Of a stretch of DNA of 64,000 nt, positions 59,676 to 64,000 are shown piece by piece (the first letter of the stretch is position 1; each line of letters begins with the position of its first letter). This DNA comes from Mesostigma viride. Lineage: Eukaryota; Streptophyta; Mesostigmatophyceae; Mesostigmatales; Mesostigmataceae. Where the stretch lies: assembly GCA_009746045.1 (NCBI GenBank), contig RPFO01000389.1, positions 1,600,982 to 1,664,981 on the forward strand. Direction: 5' to 3'. The position numbers and the translations under genes were made by a program. Below the pieces are notes generated by a model. That model had not been told where the DNA came from, searched no databases, and saw nothing but the letters and a program-made list of their open reading frames with translations.

Positions 59676-60465
59676 TCACTTCAGACTGTAACCAGGGTTC
59701 ATCAACCCATACAAGACCTGGTACTGTGGTCCTGCTGCCTGTGGCACCTTGGTCAGTGCGTCTGCAGCATTGTCTTTGTCCCTGACGTGGGCTTTAGACT
59801 TCAGGTACTTGCATTCCTGTTTTAGCACAATCCAATCCAGGTCCGAGTGAACAGCCGAAGGATTGGCAAGGAAAGAGATGATAGATTGAGAGTCAGTCAG
59901 CAAATGTGCTTTCACTCCTGCAGAGCTACCAGCCTGGTGTTGAAGCCAGACCAGCAAGTGATTGAGATACCTTGCTTGCATGCAAGACAGAAGATAACAC
60001 AGCCCTGCATTCAGCTACATTGCTACTCACAGCCTTCCTCTTGTGCAATCTACTGAACCAGGAGACTAGTGACTTCTTCTCACCTTGGTTATGCAGGAAA
60101 AACAATCCAGCCTCTCTGGCTTGAACCTTGGCAACTACCCTGGACTCCATTGAACTATCCATCATGCACGTGATGTGAATGGGAGTAAACAGATCCAGTG
60201 AGTGAAGCATCAACGGTGGACCATCATGCAATAACTGCTTGATTGCCCGTGCTCCAACCTCCTGTAGTACCTCATCATCTACCCTGCTCACAAAAGCCAG
60301 GTGGGGTGCACATGTAGCACATAGCCAACCAAGTTTGCCTCTAATGGTAGGGCACATGTCAGGGGTGATGTGAACAGGCAGGACATCCAGACAAGTCTGA
60401 CTTAATGTATTCAGCAGAGGCCTGCATGGAACAAACCCAGCTGCCCTGCTGCTGCAGCAACTCAA
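59676..60465 (-). pseudogene. copia-like RNase H
   Basis: Two overlapping frames. The first has HITCMMDSSMESRVVAKVQ (first Asp), a lysine-rich LVSWFSRLHKRKAVSSNVAEC with Glu, and RAVLSSVLHASK. The second has AHLLTDSQSIISFLAN (Asp) and SKAHVRDKDNAADALTK, the conserved end of copia RNase H (N-x-A-D-x2-T-K). The frame change lies near 59950-59985. It follows RT directly. Confidence 0.8.
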
Positions 60466-61551
60466 GCATCATGCCACAGAACTTGACTGGCTCCTTGCCC
60501 AGCTCTAGCTGCTTGCCAATCTCAAAGCTAGCAGACACCTGAGCTATGAAAGCATCCACTGCAGCTCTAGGACCTGAGATTAACTGATCATCCCCATGCC
60601 AGACAAACATCATCATTCCATCAGGGTGTGGGATGACAAACAAGCAAGGGTCAATATCATCATAGGTGGCCCCTAGCTTCATGAATACCTCCTGTGCAGA
60701 CAGCCTAAAAATTTTTGGAGCTGACTGCAACCCTTCAACCCCCAGGTTTGGCCTCAACAAGGGTTGTACAATATCCCTGTGCCACACCTTGGGAGTATTC
60801 ACCACGTATATCTGACCTCTCCAGACCTGCTGTGCTATGGCAGGGTCCCCCTTTAGAAAGGCTCTTTTGATATCTGTGGCTTTACACACATAATCCTTCC
60901 CTGTGTTAAGCTGATGCAAAAACAAGGAAAGCAACACCTTAAGAGACGTTTGCTGAATACCAGGAGTATAAAGCTCAGCCTCTGTCAGCTCTGTAGAGCC
61001 CCTGAACTCAGTGACACATGGCCTATAGCATGGAAAATGGGTGGTCCCCCATCAGCCTGAGGTTTATGCTTGCACACAAACTTTAACCTTAGCTTCTTGG
61101 CTCCAGCTGGCATAGCATCAAGAGGAGTCACAGGTGGTGTGTGAGTGGGACTACGTGCATCTGGAACAACCCACTCCTCCCTGGCTTTAGTAAAAGCCTC
61201 CAGCCACTTAAGAAACCCAATCTGCGTCTGGCAGTCCCGTACAATATCATCATAGGACAGGGGAGACATGGATGCAACATCCCATCTACCAAGCCCAAAC
61301 GCAGAAGGGTGTAGCTTTTGAGAGTGTATGAGGTCCTCCACACATGGTTCCTGACCTGGGAGGTACTTGGGCTTAACTGCATGGATGGCAGCATCCAACC
61401 CAGTGCTAATCTGGCTCAAAGGGATTTTGAAATGATCTAGAGGTACCTGTCCTACCCCTGCCACACTCAACCTCCCAGCTGAGTGAGATGACAACACCAG
61501 GGTAAGATACAAAAGGTTCCCCAAACAGGGCATTCCCTGAGTAACCCTCAA
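60359..61551 (-). pseudogene. copia-like reverse transcriptase
   Basis: The first frame (61551-60985) gives the linker and fingers: IGFLKWLEAFTKAREEW, KKLRLKFVCKHKPQADGG. After a frame change near 60960 comes YVCKATDIKRAFLKGDPAIAQQVW with the motif A Asp, then GVEGLQSAPKIFRLSAQEVF (the 'GLKQAPR' region), and FVWHGDDQLISG at about 60585-60610 in place of the usual YVDD-containing box. The GDD text at the catalytic site is unusual for copia. Confidence 0.8.
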
Positions 61552-61816
61552 CCACCTGAAATGGAGTGGGCATACCCAAGATTTGAATGCTCACCTGACC
61601 TTTGACCTGCATTTTTGTTTTGCCTGAAAAATCTGACACTCTAGCCCATGGTGAGGCCTTCATTTTCAGACCAGATACAGCTGCTGCACTGATGATACTC
61701 ACCTGTGCTTGGGTGTCTACAGCCAAAATACTAGGATCTTGACCTGCATCCCCTACAGCATTTACCTGTGCTGTACCTGTTGCCACAACTGCTTTGGTGT
61801 TGTGTGCCTTGTGCAA
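61406..61816 (-). CDS. aspartic-protease-like domain downstream of integrase
   Basis: The frame has 136 codons. ILAVDTQAQVSIISAAAVSG resembles a retropepsin active site (D-T/S-G-A-x-x-S), with Gln where Gly is normal. VKGQVSIQILGMPTPFQVVEG and ALFGEPFVS fit the second half (I-L-G-x2-F-L-like). It lies after the integrase ORF and before RT, overlapping the RT frame by about 145 bp. The fold call is moderately sure; the missing Gly may mean loss of activity. Confidence 0.55.
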   Translation of the reverse strand: MHKAHNTKAVVATGTAQVNAVGDAGQDPSILAVDTQAQVSIISAAAVSGLKMKASPWARVSDFSGKTKMQVKGQVSIQILGMPTPFQVVEGYSGNALFGEPFVSYPGVVISLSWEVECGRGRTGTSRSFQNPFEPD

Positions 61817-61967
61817 GGCCTTAAGAATCTCAGCAAATGACTTCCTGGGAACGACAGGATCTGCTCTCTCTTGTGACTCCTCCAGGTGTGAGGGAGGGGC
61901 TACCTGCTGCTCACCCTGTGCACCTTCCTCCTGCCCAGGTGGACTAATGGGTTGTAGTGTGGCTGCA

Positions 61968-63431
61968 CTACTGAGGAATACAGGAGCTTCTTAGTACCAC
62001 AGTACTAGTGCTTGCATGAATGACGTCCCTAGCCAATTCATCGGGTGAGATCAATCCACCAGACTCCTGCTCTGAATCCATGTCCAAGAATTCTACCCCT
62101 GACACGTCTGCCAGTGGTGGGTAATAAAGCTTGAGTCTATGCTTGCTGACCATACGCTCTCTGTCATGTTGTATAGTGACTGCAGTCCCTTCTTCATGAA
62201 TCTTAGTGACTACAGCTGGACCGTGCCATCTGGCAGAGTGTGCTCTTCCTCTATCACCCTCTCTGAAAAACAACACATGGTCCCCCACTTCAAACACAGG
62301 CCTGGCATTATTTTTGTCTTTCTTTGCCAGCAACTTGGCTAAGTGCTGCCTTTGTGTGTTGTAGTGAGTGTGCACCTCTGAAGCATAGCTGCCTGACTGA
62401 AGGCCAGTTGGGGTAATTTCCCCAAAAGGTGAGGACATTATTGGTTTGGCGTTCAGCTGGGTAGTCACCCCTGCTGCCCAAGATAGTGCCCTGTCAGCAT
62501 AGCTACCAGAGTCAGCCAACCTGGATGGCATTTTCCTTATCACATCCCTGATGGCTCTCATGGTACGTTCTACCAACCCCTGACGTTCATGATCTTGAGC
62601 CCCAGACACTTCTATCTTGGGCAGATCATTCCTGTCCTGAATGCAGAGGAACTGCTGATCCAGCATTACTTTTTCAATGGGGTGAAAACGTGCCAAGGCT
62701 ATCTGTAAAGCTCTGTGCAGCTGCTCTGTATCCATTCCAGGCAGAGGCTCCACTACCACAAACCTTGACCAGGCATCCTTTATGACTAGGTAGTATACCG
62801 TGTCCTTAACCACGTGTATAACATCCCCAACCAGTTTGCCTCTAGCCAGTGGTGGTGTGGCCACATGCCATTTCCTGGGCTTAGGAGCATATAGCTGACA
62901 TTGCTCACAGTGCTTACGTACGTGCCTGCACATCTGTTCCAGATCATGGCCTTGTATTTTATTGGCTAGCCTTTCAGCCACAGCCTCATGGCCCATAACC
63001 TTGTGCAGTTGCTCTGCTAGAGCACCATACGTGATTACCTTTTCTGCTGCTGCACTAAGGGAAGCTATGGTGGGGTCACAAATCATGTGTGACAGTGTCA
63101 TATCATATGCCACATCCCAATCCACATCCTCACACTCAGGCAACACTTGGCAGACAGAAGGTAGCAGGTAACCATTTGTGGAAAATGGTGAGGGTAGCTT
63201 ACAGGACTCTCCCTGGTCTGCTGCCCCCGCGCGGTTGTAGCGCCCCGGCGTGTTCTTGTTATGCCTGGGAGCCGTGCAGCGCGCTCCTGCTGCAATGGGG
63301 TGACGTGTTTTCCAACAACCAGGACAAACATCCACGTCAGAGCCATCATCAGGTTTGCCCTTCCAGCAATCATCCTTTAGGTGCCCCTTACATAGGCACC
63401 TAGTGCAATGTTTGGTGGGGTCATGAGGCAA
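61968..63431 (-). CDS. copia-like zinc knuckle plus integrase
   Basis: The open frame has 487 codons. A CCHC knuckle, CTRCLCKGHLKDDC (about 8-21), and a second Cys cluster (CPGCWKTRH...ARC) are followed by the integrase zinc site (LHKVMGHEAVAER...HCEQCQLYAP). The core comes next: GDVIHVVKDTVYYLVIKDAW, KVMLDQQFLC with the second Asp, and ERQGLVERTMRAIRD with Glu. A C-terminal GDHVLFFREGDRGRAHSARW...GPAVVTKI is the DNA-binding region. It ends near DELARDVIHAS. It appears intact and is the best-preserved part of this element. Confidence 0.82.
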   Translation of the reverse strand: MPHDPTKHCTRCLCKGHLKDDCWKGKPDDGSDVDVCPGCWKTRHPIAAGARCTAPRHNKNTPGRYNRAGAADQGESCKLPSPFSTNGYLLPSVCQVLPECEDVDWDVAYDMTLSHMICDPTIASLSAAAEKVITYGALAEQLHKVMGHEAVAERLANKIQGHDLEQMCRHVRKHCEQCQLYAPKPRKWHVATPPLARGKLVGDVIHVVKDTVYYLVIKDAWSRFVVVEPLPGMDTEQLHRALQIALARFHPIEKVMLDQQFLCIQDRNDLPKIEVSGAQDHERQGLVERTMRAIRDVIRKMPSRLADSGSYADRALSWAAGVTTQLNAKPIMSSPFGEITPTGLQSGSYASEVHTHYNTQRQHLAKLLAKKDKNNARPVFEVGDHVLFFREGDRGRAHSARWHGPAVVTKIHEEGTAVTIQHDRERMVSKHRLKLYYPPLADVSGVEFLDMDSEQESGGLISPDELARDVIHASTSTVVLRSSCIPQ

Positions 63432-64000
63432 CCTCTTGTCCCCCCCTGCTGGCTTAGCACCCGCTGGCTTGCTAGCTCCCCCACTTTGTTTTCTGTTTTT
63501 GTTGTTATTATTCTTCCCCCCCCCTTATTTCCACCTCCCCCACTTTTATTGTTTTTGTTTTTATCCCCCCCTAATACCGCCTTCACCTGGGCCACCAGCG
63601 ACTGCAACTGCTTTTTATAGAAAGCCCCGTACCTGAGGCCTCCTCCCCCTTAACCTGCTTCACCTTAACATCCTTGGCTGCAGCAGCAAATGGCTCTAGG
63701 CACTGCTGCACATAAGCCATTGCTTTCCTGAAGTCCTCCCACTTGTCCTTCAGACCTGCCAGTATGACTGACAGCGTGGTAGGGTCCAGTTCTGCCTTTT
63801 GCAACCATAGGTGCACTAGGTATTTTGCATTGAGCTTCTTAAGCTCCTCATCCCCCTCTATGTACATGACATACTTCTTATTGTCACTGACATAGTCACG
63901 CTTGTTGACCTTGTACGCCTCTATCCACTGGAAGCCCTTAGTACTTCTAAGTGCTCCCCTGTGGTGACGAGTGCCCTAAGGTCTACCATGAACTGTGCCC
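63432..64000 (-). pseudogene. copia-like Gag, N-terminus outside the window
   Basis: Entering from the right edge the frame reads FQWIEAYKVNKRDYVSDNKK, VMYIEGDEELKKLNAKYLVH and LSVILAGLKDKWEDFRKAMA, with a helical, UBN2-like Gag character. A Lys/Asn/Gly-rich stretch then shifts frame near 63583-63610 towards the zinc knuckle ORF at 63431. It is partial. Confidence 0.6.

Larger units (their letters stand above)
59676..64000 (-). mobile_element. copia-like retroelement, running off the window
   Basis: On the minus strand, from right to left: Gag-like, zinc knuckle fused to integrase, aspartic-protease-like, RT, RNase H. INT lies before RT and RNase H is last, as in Ty1/copia, not Ty3/gypsy. 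The protease-like domain, however, appears between integrase and RT rather than before integrase. Frame changes separate most parts. No LTR was identified within the window. Confidence 0.75.

Overview
This is a eukaryotic nuclear window, almost certainly from a protist or alga, and it is largely a transposable-element graveyard with a few host-like genes between the elements. Supporting signs are Ty3/gypsy, Ty1/copia-like and tyrosine-recombinase (YR) retrotransposons, an initiator-Met-tRNA-type primer site, PHD fingers, a GT29 (sialyltransferase-family) gene, splice-like borders, AATAAA and TATA boxes, and no bacterial operon structure. A green alga is my best guess, because YR elements with split direct repeats and plant/algal-type GT29 genes occur there. 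The sequence does not prove it, and the AATAAA signals argue against a volvocine alga.

Layout. (1) 0.6-9.3 kb: a minus-strand Ty3/gypsy element, G1, with a separate RNase H1-type hybrid-binding ORF upstream of gag. It is broken by frameshifts and by a 1.7 kb TTAA-flanked (piggyBac-like) insertion in its RNase H region. (2) 9.5-12.4 kb: no confident gene. (3) 12.4-15.7 kb: a decayed plus-strand retroelement (gag, zinc knuckle, integrase). (4) 16.4-17.2 kb: an AT-rich dispersed repeat and a LINE RT fragment. (5) 17.6-18.8 kb: an apparently intact GT29 glycosyltransferase gene. (6) 19.5-23.2 kb: a second TTAA-flanked element, a Harbinger-like MITE and a hAT MITE. (7) 23.8-27.6 kb: LTR-like fold-back repeats and the 3' part of a chromodomain retroelement with large unrecognised ORFs after pol. 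(8) 28.1-31.6 kb: a decayed Mutator-like transposase with a PHD finger, and a P2X7R-C-like ORF. (9) 31.7-38.1 kb: gypsy element G2, of the same family as G1, split by a young gag-only LTR element (33533-36327) with 575-bp LTRs and an AGGGC target duplication.

(10) 39.7-40.6 kb: a (CCCATG)n array. (11) 40.7-45 kb: a PHD-like ORF, a GCCTAGGC palindrome array, a hAT/BED fragment and a gypsy integrase fragment. (12) 45.5-49.9 kb: YR retrotransposon N1, minus strand. (13) 51.2-53.0 kb: a non-autonomous YR element. (14) 53.5-59.0 kb: YR retrotransposon N2, plus strand. Both of the last two have textbook A1...B1A2...B2 split direct repeats. (15) 59.7-64 kb: a minus-strand copia-like element with an atypical apparent domain order, running off the window.

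Most interesting points. The two full-size YR elements carry a 2A-like NPGP motif exactly between RNase H and the tyrosine recombinase. N2 appears to have split a minus-strand host exon whose frame is continuous across the inferred empty site. The TTAA element also sits in coding sequence whose frame is continuous once it is removed.
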